A stretch of 64,000 nt of DNA from Alligator mississippiensis. Lineage: Eukaryota > Chordata > Crocodylia > Alligatoridae. Positions within the stretch are counted from its first letter, which is position 1, and every line of letters begins with the position of its first letter. Below, piece by piece: positions 10,346-23,300 of this stretch. The stretch covers positions 168,648,933 to 168,712,932 of the forward strand of contig NC_081824.1 of assembly GCF_030867095.1 (NCBI RefSeq). The letters are read 5' to 3'. Made by a program: the position numbers and the translations under genes. The notes under the pieces were generated by a model. It saw only the letters and a list, made by a program, of their open reading frames with translations, was not told the origin of the DNA and ran no database searches.

Positions 10346-13341
10346 CTTGATCTTCTCAGCTAAAGCAGCAACTCCACCATCTCAAACAGAAGAGGGAGCG
10401 ACATCTCAAACACAAAAGCAGGAGTGACATATCTTTTCCACTAGAAGGCAGTGACATCCACAAACCACTGCCTTCCTAATGTGACCAGAGACTGTCCTTT
10501 ATTGGTGTCTCTTTTTCCACTACCTACAAGCTGTAGCAGTTGGCTCTGCAAAGACAGGCAGGTGCAGGGGGCGGAGGGGGACTAGACTAGAGATGAGAAT
10601 CTCACACCTTGGGGTAGGCTCCCAGCACCTCCCTCCTCCAGGTTCCAGCCTTGCAGTGCTGCATCTAGACTCTATAATGTCCCACAGTGCACTCACGGAT
10701 TTGATCTGCATGGAGATAAGAGAGGGAGAAACAAACTGTTCTCAAATGGGAGGGGTTGGAGATGCTCAGGGGAAGTCACAGCTGGGTGGCTGTTTATTTT
10801 TCCTGGCAGTTCCTCCCTGGCTGTGTAGGGTCCCTGCCCACAGGCTGTTTTCCTGGGAGAAACACTTCAAGATTTTCCCTTGAACTCATCACATCCTGTT
10901 TTTACCAGCTCTGTAAAAAATGCAACCATGAACAGTGTGCGAGAGAGAAGAGATGCATCCTTGAACCATGACCTGTAGACCCTTGACTGCTTCATGAACA
11001 TCCATTCAAAAGCAACAATGGCCTCCTCGGGATTGCAGAAAGGCTCGGAGGGAGCAGCTTTGTGTAGTTGAGACCCCTGTATCTTTTAGGCATCACAGAA
11101 GCGATAGCAGGAAATGTTGTAAAAGTATCTTTTAGTTCTTCACTGGGGATGCATATCCAACAGGGATTGAGGAAAAGCTGCCCTCAGACCAGAAGGCTGC
11201 CCCTACCTCTCAGATGTCTGAACAACACAGTGATCTAGCCTTCCATAAGTGCACATCTGTCTCATCTAGCTTCAAGTGGCCATTATGCCATCTCTTCTCC
11301 TGTTTAAAGTGAATCCACCTGAGCAGCAGACCTCAGGTAAGTCAGAGAGAGTTTTGGGTTGGTGTGGCTAGAGATTACAGCCCTTTCTGCTCCATGTTTA
11401 ATCCATTCTCTCCTGCTCTGAGATTTGGGATCATGGATCCTGCCAGTTTTGCTTTACAGCTGGATGTGGAAAGGTCATTTCACAACTCTTTGGAGCTGCT
11501 CTGGGTTCATTGGCCTCTGAAATCTGTCCCATTGTGTATTCCTGATGTTCCCTTTCAATCTGAAATCGTTTCCCACACAGGGTATATTACCAAGTGCTGC
11601 TGCTTCAGACTCCACAGCAGGGTGTTGTATGTGAACAGTTGCTAAAGTACTTCCACTCAGAGTTCAGCTCCCCTCAGTGCTCCTATTCCCAGGTAACTGC
11701 CTCTATGTAGAACACAGGCAGTGATCCAGGCACATGCCCCTCACTCTGAAGAAAGACTGGTGAAGCAGGCCAAGGCTCTTTTATCCTAGTCTCCCTGGCC
11801 CTACAGGGACACCAGATGCCAAGCAAGCTAGAAATTATAGTATGGCCTGAGATTTCATATCCTGTTTAGAGAGGAAAAGGCCTACTTCCTCCAAGGCCTC
11901 CTGTAGATTCTATAGAAATCTTCATCTTTCAAATCTCAGCTCCGGATGCTCCTTTGTGAGCTACACTGGTAGGGAGTTAAATGGAAAAGGACTTTAAAGG
12001 ATATCTGTGATAAGTGCTTTCCTCTTACTGGGGTGCCATCTTTGGCTCCTCTCCAATGTGTCTCAGTGAACTGCTGGAGACAGGAGCGGAAGCTGAACAA
12101 GCACAGGTGCTTTAGGATTCAATGTCTTCCCCCCTTCCCTGGGTTGATAATGCAATGGGATATACTAAATGGCACACACAAGTAGTTGAACCCTTCAGCA
12201 CTTCAAGGCAGAGACACTGCAGGTGTGATCGTAGCAGCATGACTACGGGTGTGAATAAAAGGAAGCCTGGAAGGTTGTTCTGACATGAGCCTCATAACCA
12301 GAACAATTAGAAACAGTCAGATCAAGGAGATGAACAGAAACATCATTAACTATCCAGCTCTTTGCTGGTGAGCTCTTATGCAGAAGCTTGGGAACACTGC
12401 TGGAGAGGAGAGGAGGAGTTACAAGCAGCAGAGGTACACCTGCAGCAGCATAGCCTGAGCAGCCCAGGTGTACCTGTGAAACACTGAAGGACCCTTCTGT
12501 TCCCAGCCTGGTCCCAGAGAATTGCAGTTCAGGGCAGGGGCTGTGCATGAGCCAGAGAGTGTAACTCATTATGTAGAAGAGCTCCAAACCAAAACACAAA
12601 GGAACAAGAGATTAAAGGGGAACAGATGTTGGCTGATCATGTCCACCCTGCTCCTGGGAGGCAGGCCAGTGCAGCTGCTATCTGCCTGGGGCTCTGTCAG
12701 CCCCGCCAGCTGGGGTGGGACCTTCTCAGCCATCTCACTCTTTCAGACAGCACTACCAAATGGGGCCCTGGTTGTATACTTTTCTGCCTTAGTAGCTTCT
12801 GGGGGAGAGCCATTCACAAAAAACCCTGAAAAAATTAAAATCAGAGGCATTTATGGTAGAATCATGGTATTCTGCTCTGTCAACTGGAATATAAAACCAC
12901 CCTGAAGAGAAACATGTAACAGGAGAGGAATCTTCCATTTGTTCTGAACCAGCCTAGCCCCACTGAGACAAAAGTTATTTTCCTTGAAAAGCCCTCTGGT
13001 GGCTTGGGTAGGTTTCTCTCATGAGGTTCAATCCCTGTACCTGGTGACTTGTAGAAAAAGCAGTCTGTGGCCAGTCTTGGTGCTTGGGTCACTAGTAGCA
13101 GTTTTATTAGCAGAATATCAAAGAAGGCATTTGGGGTTTATAACAATTAGGCAATAACTCTGAGTCTGGAGTACTGGGGTCAGATATTTGCTTAATATAA
13201 GAAACCTTCCCAACCAAGCGAGAGAGCATCTTCTCATCCCGGAGTGGTGGCTTGAGACAAAAGGGTTCCTGTTACTATTTCAAAAAGGAGATGGATCAAT
13301 CTTTTCCAACAACCTCAAATACAGAAGAACACTAGACAGAT
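10346..13341. other. Intergenic, no recognised gene
   Basis: Includes open frames of up to 127 codons (12522-12905 on +) without recognisable family or codon signal. Two or three 'ctgcagcag' words near 12.43 kb are the only local repeats. Confidence 0.4.
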
Positions 13342-14505
13342 AAGGTTCTTTGTGTAAATATGGTATTTTTTATTAGATCAGATAAATAGTTGGAGAAATT
13401 GTTCTTTGCAAGTTTTTGGGCACAAACTGCCCAAAAGAATCATAGAAATTAAGGGCTGGAAGGGACCTCAAAAGATCATTGAGTCTAACCCCTCTGCTCT
13501 GGGCAGGAATACTGCTGAGATCAAATGATCCCAGAAAGGTTTCTGTCTAGTTTCCTTTAGAAGACTTCCAAGGTTGGGGGCTGCACCACCTCCTTGAGAT
13601 GCCAATTTCAGATTCTGGTCACCCTTACTGTAAAGAAGCTCTTCCTTACATCCAACCTGAAACCATCCTCTAACAGTTTATGACCATTGCTGCTTGTTTT
13701 CCCCTGGGGTGCCCTGCATCCGCAAACTTGGGCAGCACGCTTTCCATATACTCATCTAAATTGTTGATAACAATGTTGAACAGCGCGGGTCCAAGAACTG
13801 AACTCTGCGGGACACCACTGGCCACCTCCTGCCAAGATGATACAGACCTGTTCACTAACACTCTCTGGGTTCGACCCCTTCAGCCAGGTCCCAACCCACC
13901 TGACCTTGGACTCTGCCAGACTACAATCCCCCAGTTTTTTTATAAGAGCATCATAAGACACCATATGGAAAGCCTTTTTAAAATCCAAGCATATGATATC
14001 AATCACATCTTCCACATTTAAGCAGTTTGTTACTTGATCGTAGAAGAGGACAAGGTTGGTCAGACATGACCTGCCCACAATGAAACCATGTTGGCTATTC
14101 TTTAGCATCATGCCGTCTGTCAGTCTCTCACAAATGGAATTCTTGATAATTTTTTCCAAAATTTTAGCCGGTATTGAGGTCAAACTGACTGGCTTATAGT
14201 TTCCCAGATCCTCCCTCCTCTCCTTTTTAAGGACTGGCACCAAATTGGCCCTTTTTCAGACTTTTGGGACCTATCTTGAGCACTGCGAGTCTTCAGCTAC
14301 AACAGTCCTACAATGACTCCAACCAGTCCCTTCAGCACTTTCCTGCCAACTTGAAGACATTCAGATGCTCTAAGTGCTCCCTCACCAGCTTGCAAAGAAC
14401 AATTTTTCCAACTATTTAGTTAGTCTAATAAAAGATATCACATTTACCCAAAGAACCTTGTGTGCCTATGTCCTTAGACCAACACGGCTACAATCAACAC
14501 CCCTG
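13342..14505. mobile_element. Fold-back MITE interrupted by a CR1 LINE
   Basis: The left arm (13342-13436) reads 'aaggttctttgtgtaaat', 'ttattagatcagataaatag', 'attgttctttgcaag'. The right arm (14388-14505) is its reverse complement: 'cttgcaaagaac', 'ctatttagttagtctaata', 'atttacccaaagaacctt', ending near 'accaacacggctaca'. The arms share end words with the uninterrupted copy at 2181-2340. Between them sits a complete block of CR1 sequence, so the CR1 appears to have inserted into the middle of the fold-back element. Confidence 0.65.
13437..14388 (-). mobile_element. CR1 LINE fragment, 5'-truncated, decayed
   Basis: The 3' end on - is seen as 'aatcatagaaattaagggc', 'tggaagggacctcaaaaga' on +. 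The frame 13752-14243 (-) gives a piece of CR1 reverse transcriptase with GNYKPVSLTSI, HGFIVGRSCLTNLVLFYDQV and CLDFKKAFHMVSYDALIKKL, the fingers and palm blocks. The catalytic FADD block should follow, but the frame shifts around the GVPQGSVLGP region (a GVPQSSVLGPALFNIVINNL piece is in another frame at 13670-13861). There it reads KFADAGHP, so the second catalytic Asp is lost as well. Only the last ~950 bp remain. Confidence 0.85.
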
Positions 14506-15175
14506 AAGAACACTGGAAGCTTTTAATCAGTACTGCTCCTAAGGTCTCCTGGCCACTTGGATTTTCAGTAAATTGAAGTTTTAAAGTAGGTTTTTAAGGC
14601 TTAAGTTTTGGATGCAGTTTACCTGTTGCAACAGCTCTCTCCAGGTTCCTCCTTTATCACTTCTATTAAACTAACCTTTTCTTCTGCACCCTTATTGCCA
14701 AAACTCTTGTCAAAGCTCCGCTTGTGTTTCGTATTGGCTGCTGCAACCTTTTTCTGCCTGGTTGACCCAGTTCATTCTTCTTTTGGCAGCTGAGCTGTGC
14801 CTAGATTTTCCTTACTAGTTGCTTGGGCCATCCTATTTCCTTACTCAAATTTTGTCTCTGCCTTCTCCTCACCTACTACTTCATTGTTTATTTGCCTCTC
14901 ACCTCTGGGGAGAGAGAGAAACAACAATTTTAATTGCAGCATGGAGTTTACTCCCCTCCAAACTGCTTCTTCCAGCCTGTGATAACATTTGTCCTGCTAA
15001 TGCACACTCGTGCCTTCTACTCCCCTACCTGTAGGACTGTATCGCTCTTGTTAGTATGGCTCTGGGTCTCCACTTCTCTTTCCCACCCCCAGAGCTGCTG
15101 AACCTTTCACATCAATGCAGTACAGCCCTGTGGGTGTAACTCCCCTGTTAGTAATGTTGTTGTAATTGTTATGGT
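14506..15175. other. Intergenic, no recognised gene
   Basis: C/T-rich sequence with short open frames; no family recognised. Confidence 0.35.
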
Positions 15176-15310
15176 CCAGGGAATATGCAAGATTTGTTTG
15201 ATAATAACTTTTACTGGACCAATTCTAGAGTGGGGACAGATGTTAGACAAGCTTTTCAGCAAGAAGTACCCTTCCTCAGGCTTGGGAAAGAAGCAGAGAC
15301 ATGCCAGTTA
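15176..15310 (+). mobile_element. Fragment of the fold-back MITE family
   Basis: 'gataataacttttactgga' + 'ccaa', 'gatgttagacaagcttttc' and 'acccttcctcaggcttgg' + 'gaaag' match the left half of the family at 2181-2340. A mirrored right half is not evident, so this is a partial copy. Confidence 0.55.
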
Positions 15311-16565
15311 GAATAATTAGTTTTGTTTAACCCCTTATATAATTGAAAGTGGTCATGTAGAATGGGAAGCAGGCTGTAAACCTGTGGAACAAAGAGAAGT
15401 TATCAGAAGTCGTTCCTGACAAGGCAAAGAATGGCTGAAATGAGAAACCTAACTACTGACTTCAGTAACTGGACTACATCAAAGGAACAGCACTACAACT
15501 TACCAGTACCACCTCAGCATCTCACTGGCTACCCCTACCTGAGACTACTTTCCTCAGCTGTGACGCCCACCTATGCCACCTGATACCTGTCAAAAGGAAC
15601 ATCTTTCCCAGCAGGTGTTCTGGCCCTCCCATGAAGTGTTTGCTGTTCTCTGTTTGCTGATCTCTTCTCATTTGTCAGGCCAGCTTGGTCACTCATCACC
15701 TCCTAATGTTAGCGCTGCACTCTGGGGGCATTGAGTGCAAAAGTGGCAAAGCCGTCATGCTCCAGCTGGGCAAAGGTGGAGCTTCACTCAGTCAATATTG
15801 ACACGGCTGAAAGCAAACAGAAGGCAGCTTTCAGCAAGCAGCTCGCTGGCTCCCTGGGCTGATGGAGGACCAGTGAAGCTTCTTGCTTTATGGTGATGAG
15901 TCTCTATTTACTGAGTGGATGCAGGAATGGACCTCTAACAGTTGTGATGACAGTGGCAAATTGATAGCTTCATGAGTCATCAGCTGAGTGCCCACTGCCC
16001 ACCTGCAGGACAGCAAGTAGCTGCAACCACTTCAGCTGCTAGAAAAACAAGCTGTTTGTGTCTCCCGTATTCCAGACCATCACCCAGCTATTTCCAGGCA
16101 GTGACAGAGCCAGATAAGTTCTGCCTGAAGAGGATGTGCAGTACAGCATCCAGAACACATGTCCTGGACAGCACCCAATCTCCTTCTAAGTCTCTGGTTT
16201 TCCTGTCCCCACATGTTCCCTGTAATGCTACTGGGGGCTGTCACAGTGGGGGATCACTTGTTACAGTCAGGGGTGAGAGGTAGAAGGACACAGGAACACA
16301 GGAATTGACTAGATCAGTCCAGCAGTCGATCTAGTCACTATCCCATTCCCCAACTGTGGTCAGCATCAGCTACTGTCATAAAATCCCTAAGGGAACAATT
16401 AAGGAATACCTTGTCTAGAAAGGTTGTTTCTTGTTAACGCCTGTCAGCTACAGGCTGGTTTGTGCCCTGGAGCAAGAGGGTCTCATAGGCTCTTTCCTAC
16501 AAACTCCCATTACAACAGGAAGCCCCCTCTGTGCAAAAGTGGGACACAGTCTCTGACATAGGAAG
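15311..16565. other. Intergenic, no recognised gene
   Basis: No exon or nameable repeat seen. The longest frame (15972-16283, +) has no recognisable similarity. Confidence 0.35.
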
Positions 16566-16892
16566 TGATGGCACTGTGATGAGAGCACTGGATTGGGTCT
16601 CAAGGGGGTTGGGTTCAAGTCCTGGTTCTGCTGTAGACTTACTCTATGACCCTGGGCAAGTCACTTGGCCCTTCAGCGTGCCAGTTTCCCACTTAGAAAA
16701 TGAAAAGGATAACACACACTTTGTCCAATGCTTCATCTCCCTTGCCTACTTAGCTTGTGAGCTTTCTGGGGTAGGGGCTGTCTTTTTTAGTCCTCTGTCT
16801 GCTGGTACAGTGGGGTCCTGGTGCAATAGTAATGTAGATCATACAATTTCAGTTGATGCCTCCAGGTATTATGATAAAACAATAAAGAAAAG
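16566..16892 (+). repeat. MIR/CORE-SINE, nearly full length
   Basis: The order is that of a CORE-SINE. There is a tRNA-like head with B box GGTTCAAGTCC (16612-16622), then the core 'tgaccctgggcaagtcactt', 'cagtttcccact', 'gaaaatgaaaaggataaca', then a tail 'agcttgtgagctttctgggg' + 'taggggctgtc', 'ggtacagtggggtcctgg', ending in 'aataaagaaaag'. The unit on + is about 325 bp, so head, core and tail all survive. Confidence 0.8.
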
Positions 16893-17559
16893 ACAAAATC
16901 AGATCCTAAACTGATTCTCTGGAAGAAATATTTCCCCTGGGTCAGATTAGCACAGACTGTGGGGATTTTGCCTTCCTCTGCAGTGTGGGACAGGCAGGGT
17001 CCTTTTTGTAGGATCTGAGCATATATTAACTAGCTGCTTCTCTGTTGTTGCAGCAGCAGACCATTGACAGTGCTCGTCTTTCTTTTTTTTCGCTTATGGC
17101 ATGTCAAAGGGCATTGTGGTGGGTACTTTAGATACTGTTCCTCGCAACTGTGTGCAAGTATTCACGGTGGCGATTTGAGGAATTCCTGTGTTTAATGACT
17201 ACTCACCAGTTCAGGAGCCTGGACTTAATGGCCCAGGAGGCCCCTTCCATGTTTCCTGTGATACTATTTGGATCTCAGATAAAAGGTCAAGAAGCAGAGC
17301 TACTGGCTCAGGGGTGGGTCCCAGGCCATGTGTGACTAGCAGTTTCACTTTTTTGAATGACCTCCACAAATTCCTTCTTCTGACCCACTTTCTACCCTGC
17401 TCTTTGCTCCAGTCCTGCCTACTTCCTCTCTCACGGGGAAGAAAGACAAATTTACCCCTACTACTCCAACCCCCTGCGTGAAACAAGCATCACTTACTGA
17501 TGTGACTGCTCTGGGGACAAGGCCCTGAAGGCATGTCTCTTTCTGTTCCTAGTCTTTTT

Positions 17560-17640
17560 TCATGTCTTATTTAGACTGTCAGTTCCTTGGAACAGGGACC
17601 TTGTCTCCTGCCTGAGGTGCACTTATGACACTATAAAAAT
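17560..17640 (+). repeat. SINE tail fragment
   Basis: 'gactgtcagttccttggaac' then 'agggaccttgtctcctgcc' resembles the tail of the CORE-SINE just upstream (agctctttggggcagggactgtctt). Only about 80 bp remain. Confidence 0.45.
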
Positions 17641-17677
17641 GACAGTAGTGATTTTGCCTCTTTATAATGCCCTATAC

Positions 17678-17962
17678 CATTGATTCCCAACCAGGGTGCC
17701 ACAGCACTCTGGGATGTAGCCAGATCCTTTGAAGGGTACCATGAGGTGTGACAAGATGGGCAGATAAGTTCAGGCCCAGGCATGTCCCTGCCTGGCTGAT
17801 GCCCTATCCTCAAAGTAAGCACTGTAATGTATATGTTAGTTTTTTAAACTGGGTGCCATTCAATTCACAAAATTTATGGTGGGGTGCCAAAGTTAAAGAG
17901 GCACTGATGAGCGCCTCAAATCTAATAAGGGGTAACTAGAGTTCAAAAAGGTTAAGCCACTG
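17678..17962. mobile_element. hAT-type MITE (CAGTGGTTCCCAACC family)
   Basis: Left end 'cattgattcccaaccaggg' and right end, reverse-complemented, CAGTGGCTTAACC: diverged hAT inverted repeats. The interior word 'gggtgccattcaattcacaa' also occurs in the copy at 37821-38016, confirming one family. Flanks ccctatac and ccctactc match at 6 of 8. Confidence 0.7.
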
Positions 17963-18501
17963 CCCTACTCACAATCATTGGCATGGACAGCACACACTAG
18001 AAAGCTATTTTTAACTTCCTGAGGTGACATTTACTTAAAATGGGTAGAGGATCCAGATATCCTTGATCCTGATGGATGACATTTTGCTGCAGTGGGCTGT
18101 AGGCAAAGGTATCAGTGTGGGGGAAAGGAAAGGAGACACTCTGGCTTGGCTGGTGTATATACAAATGTCCTCTTGCTACTGCAGCCACTGCCCTGGGCAA
18201 AGCAGACAGCAAGCAGAACTGGAAGCCATCTAAGTGCTGCGCATGAAGCTTCAGTTCTCTGACCAAAACTTTAATTCCTACAAATTAATGCTAACTAGTC
18301 TCAGCTGTTATTCCCCTTTGTTCTCCCCTGCTCTGTAGTGTTCCTTCAGGACCCTATAAGGAAACCTTCAGTTCCAGGCTGTAATCAATTCTTTTGCCAA
18401 GGTTACTGGATCCCACGTGGGAGCCAGTGCCAAAGTCGCTATGGGCCTCCAGCTATGGCAGATCAGCCAGCAGAAGTGAATTACGGGAAATAAACATAAT
18501 G
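17963..18501. other. Intergenic, nothing recognised
   Basis: No gene or nameable repeat seen. Confidence 0.35.
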
Positions 18502-18868
18502 GCTAGATCCAGACGTGCAGGCACGTGCAGTTTGTGGTGCTGCAAACTGCATGCCTGACAGGTTAAAAAATGTCCTGCACTCCAAATTTGCAGTGCAGGG
18601 GCAAAACTTGTTATCGGGAAATTCTGGTAGCAAAAAAAAAAAATGCTGCAAAAAAAGCAGTGCAGTGCATGCTACAGGAGTGTGCACCAGCAGACACCGA
18701 GGCTCAGTCCTCCAGAAAGAGCAGTTTGCCCAAAGCAGGCTATTTTGCCCTGCACCAAAGCATGTGTGCAGGGGTGTGTACTGTGGCAAAAAGTAGCAGC
18801 ACAAATTTGCTCTGCTACTATTTATGCTGCTGGAAGCACGTGCCCCTGCATGTGGGGGACAAGCCCAA
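18502..18868. mobile_element. Probable MITE with ATGCAGG-GCACGTGC ends
   Basis: The left part 'cagacgtgcaggcacgtgca' and the right part, reverse-complemented 'cacatgcaggggcacgtgct', are imperfect inverted repeats about 370 bp apart. Just inside the left end is a hairpin with arms 'gcacgtgcagtttg' and 'caaactgcatgc'. The interior repeats 'tgcagtgca' and 'gcaaaaaa' words. Target duplication is not clear. Confidence 0.5.
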
Positions 18869-20266
18869 TGAGGCATATTGCCTCAGACCTGAAGGGTAAA
18901 AAGTGGAGACAGAGAGAGGTAGGAAACACAGAGGAAATAAGATAAGAAAGAGGAAAGCAGAGGGTAGAGACCAAAGGAACAGAAAAGAGGGCCATTGATT
19001 AGAAGGACTGACTGGTCACACCTTTCATTAGCTCCTCACTGAATGATGGTTGGAGCAGCAGCATCACTAGGCACAATAGAGAATTCATGGGGCTGGCAAG
19101 CAGTCTGCTTCTTCTGGCAGTTATTCATCCTTCATCATCACGTATCCTATTTCCTTGAAGGGCTGAGGACCACAGTAATAACGGTAGAGCATTGTCAGCG
19201 TACCTGGTGCTGCACAATATGGGAACTGTTCCAGATAGGGGCGCTTTTGCCCCCAAATGCATCCAGGTACAGACCCAATCCTATATAATACAAAGCACAT
19301 GGAACAACAACCTGGGTTGCCTCAGCAGCTGTTGGGCAAAGTAGAGCCAGAAGCACCCGTCTGTCTGGGGTCTGAGCAGGGGATCTCTAGAGCAGGGTTT
19401 TTTTGGAATACTTTTTTTTTTCTCTGATGCAGATAGATGTGCAGAGACAGACAGATGTGTACCGATGTAGAGGGGAAACCTCACTTGGTTGAAAGGTCAG
19501 AGTATATTGGAGATGAGCAGTGGAATGTATTTCAAAGGAAACAAGCGCTGTGCAGAAGTAAATTTACCTCCTGTGGGGAGCAATGTTCTGACCCAACCGA
19601 GTTCCTCTCTGGGGAGAGGAGTCCCAGGCCGGTGCATGAGGCCCCAAGGCATTTATGCAGCCCACCCTTTAAAGAACAGCTGTCACTTGGCACAGTTTGT
19701 CTCTTTCCCCAAATATTTAACTTTCCTTGCTTCCTGTTCATCTAGTTCTTGAAACAGAGATGCTCTCTGGACCTCTACAGCACCTGCGTGTGTGAACCAG
19801 GTACAGCAGCTGTGTGATTCCTGGTCAGGCAGCCCTGCTAGTCTCCAGACCCTTCTATGAAATCAGGTGCTGTGTTTAGCTCTTCTTCGCCCATATGTGC
19901 TCAGCTCATGATCATTTCCTTTTGTTCCTATATGTGAGAAGTTTTCTATCAGCCTCTCGCACCTCTGTTCTTCATTGCCTGTTACTAAGGCATCGCTGCA
20001 AGTAGTGTGCTAAATGCAAACTGTGCCCTTGCTGTTACTACCTTCCCTATGACTCGGAGGGAGAGAAGAGCAGGCTCCAACACAGCTGTAACGGTCCTTG
20101 GCGGAACTAGTAATTCCACTGCTGATGTTCACAGGTACTTAAGAGTCCTGAAAGGTGAGGGTTTGTGTGTGAGGATCTCACTATACACCCACATGTTCAG
20201 GGCCTATCAAAACCCCTTATAATGAAAGGGGCTTCAAATTCCTAAGGCTTCCTAAAATAAAAACAA
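18869..20266. other. Intergenic, no recognised gene
   Basis: Short open frames only, none with recognisable similarity. A purine-rich stretch lies at about 18900-19010. Confidence 0.35.
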
Positions 20267-20354
20267 CCCCCCCCCCCCCCCCCCAAAAAAAAAAAAAAAA
20301 GCAGCAAACCAAAAACCACAAACAAACCCCAAACAAAACACAAACAACCAAAAC
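20267..20354. repeat. C18-A16 homopolymers and A/C-rich tract
   Basis: 18 C (20267-20284) followed directly by 16 A (20285-20300) and then an A/C-rich degenerate tract to about 20354. Low complexity, likely unstable in length. Confidence 0.9.
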
Positions 20355-23300
20355 CGGGTTTTAAACGGGTGCCATTCTGATGATTTTATGGAAGGTCAGA
20401 ATATCCTTGCACTGATGTTTGCAAGGGCACAATCGCTCTTGTGGCCATGTTTGTAACAACTCCTTTTGTAAAGGTTTGCTGTGCCTTTCCCATAGCTGTG
20501 AACACCCCCGACTTGCACATGCTTTCCAAATGCACAAAGGTTTAACAGGCAATGCTGAACTGCTGCCATCTCCTTGGCCTGTTCCTCAGATGGGATTAGG
20601 AATAGGGAGAGGAAGGAGGCTGCGTTCTTATTTGTGGAACAAAGAGGGCAGTGTTTACCAAGTTTTTCCTATCTGAGAGCAGCCCAAAGAAACCTTCCAT
20701 CTTCACTGCCTTCCTGCTTTCCACTTTTACAAGCCCGCTGTCCTGACCAATTTCTCCAGTCCCTTTAATTATGATCTAGCTCCTTAACAATTAAACATTC
20801 AGTCCATATACATTGTCCCTCATACATATTCCACATCTGTTTGGCATATTCAGGGACTGAGAAAAGGATAGCTCCCTCTGTATAGGCCAAATGTGTTCTA
20901 GAGAATAAAAAAAACCTCTTCAGGAAACAATGAGCTTTAAAGAGAAAAATGCAGATAAAAAAATAAAAAATCAGATGGGTTAATCAAATGTGAAGAAGAA
21001 ACCTCTTCTCTCTCCCCCTTAGGGTTTAGTGGTCTGAATCACTCAGTCTAGAACCAATGGAAGAAGAGACCAAGAATGACAATGTATTGCTATTTATTAT
21101 ATGTTTATAGCACGCAAGAGGGTCCTTTTTAATACTGCACTGAAACACAAAACAAAAAAGATCTCCTGCAAACCTCCCCCCCTTCCCCAATCTAATACTT
21201 TGAATGTTTGCGTGGCAGGAATTACCTGCTTGACATTCTTGCATGGGTGAGGGGGCTGCTCCGTGGGGTAGAAAGTCTAGGAATGTTTACAAGGCAGGAT
21301 TTATAGGGCACGCAAGGCAGCTAGTCATCAGCCAAGGTTACTTACTACTGGCTTGGACAATCAACTCAATGGACTTTAGCATCATTATGCAGTTCTAACC
21401 GGGATACTCTCAAAGCAAATAACCTGGGAGAAAACCCTCTGTCCCTTTGAATTCAGATGGGTCTGCACTGTAGAAAGGCACCTTTTTGGGGAGAATGTTG
21501 CTGACTGGTATCACAGCCTCATTCTATGCCCTTCCCATCAAAGGCAAAACTCTTTCACAGTAGCTCAGATCAAACCACCATCGCATAGCCCCTGTGACTT
21601 TCTAACATTCTCCATGCTATCCTCCCATCGATCCATGGGTTTGTTTAGTTGTCTCTCCATGCCAGACTAAGTACACACATTTGTACAATTGCCTTACCCT
21701 CCATTTTGCTGTTGCATCATTCTCAGGACCCAGGGTCCCACTCTTTGGGTAAATTCAGTGAAATCAATGGGAGTTTTGCTAGTCATTTTTGCCTGCTACG
21801 ATATGAGAGTTTTAACCCTTATGTGGTTTCTGATTTCACTTTGTTCACTCAAGAGGGAACTGTCAGCCTCTTAGCAGCTCTGTAGCTCACCAGAGCTCCT
21901 GTTTCTGTTAGGATACACACACAAAATGGATAAAGCTTTGAGCAAGGTTGCAGCCTCAGCCTGTCTTCAGTGAAGTTCACACAGCTGTGAACAGCATCCT
22001 ATCACTTCAACGATAAATGATCTTGTGTTCCCAAGACATAATTGTGGGTTAACTGGGGCTGAAGTAAAGCTAGGATCAAATGAAAAGGAAACACTAAGTG
22101 GTTCCATATTTTGAAATCAATCAAGCTGGGCGCTGAAACAAAGAAGTCCCAGAATGATCAGTCCAGCAGCTCCAGAACTTCAAGAGAATCCTGTGCAGAG
22201 GTGACTTCTCCGACAACCAGAAGGTCCGTGCCAAGGAAATATTTCATACTGGCCCCCTACTGATGATGATAGCTGTGAGAATTGAAGCACTTTTACATCT
22301 AGTGCTCTTATGGGAAGGAGAATCCTTCTCAAAAGTATTATTCCCTTATTGCTTCAGGTCTTGCTATTTTGGCAACATGAGTTTCTTAACATCAGCACTA
22401 GAACCCCATTACAGGATAACTTTACTGCTAGAGCTGGGTGTGCTGTGGTTTGCTTGCGGTCTACTGTGAGAGACACTATGTCCCAAAAGTTTATATGACA
22501 AACCTAACAGCCTTGGAGGTCCTGCACAAGGCCGAGATTACAGAATCTAGGGCTAGTGTACTTGTCATGCAGCCACATACTGTGCTGCTGTGTGGACAAT
22601 CAGAGTTTGGGGAAAGGGAGTCTGCTACTGTCACCAGAAAACTTCTGTGGCTGAAATCTTTTTGGTTAGTGGTAGGATCCCTGTGTTGCAAGAGTCTCTG
22701 AGGATGGAGCATGGAGGACTAGAGAGATGTTGGTTTGACCACAGAGATGTCTCCAGAGGGCAAAGCAGTTAGCACTGCCTACAGTTTTTTCCATGTATCT
22801 CAGCAGGGCTCAGAGACACTTCCTGAGATGATGACCCTTGGGCTAGGTGCTATACAAAAATGTAACAAAAGACTGCCCCTCTGCTCCACCAATGTAAGCC
22901 AGGTATCCCAGGGTTAAAGAGCTCTGAAGTAGCAGCATTTGCTGTGTGGATTTTTTTTGCCATAAATCTTTTTAGACTTTTAGAGATCATAGAATTGGAA
23001 AACATACCAAGCCAAGAAAAGGTGATGGGGAAGTTGTATGAATCAGTGTTTTATGGAGTTAATTTGGACTTGGGAGGGATCCAGACAAGGACAGACAAGT
23101 AAAGAAGGGTAGGAGAGAGACAGGAAATAATTTTAAGGGATTATGAGTCTAGATCAGGGCATTAAAAAGACTGAGTGAGGCTTCGCTGACACCTATGAAG
23201 CCACAGTTTATGCAATCTCTCTCTGGTACAAGCGGGAGTCTGTAAAAATCCACCCGGACGGAGCCCTGTCAATAAAAGCTCACTTGATTGCAACGATTTC

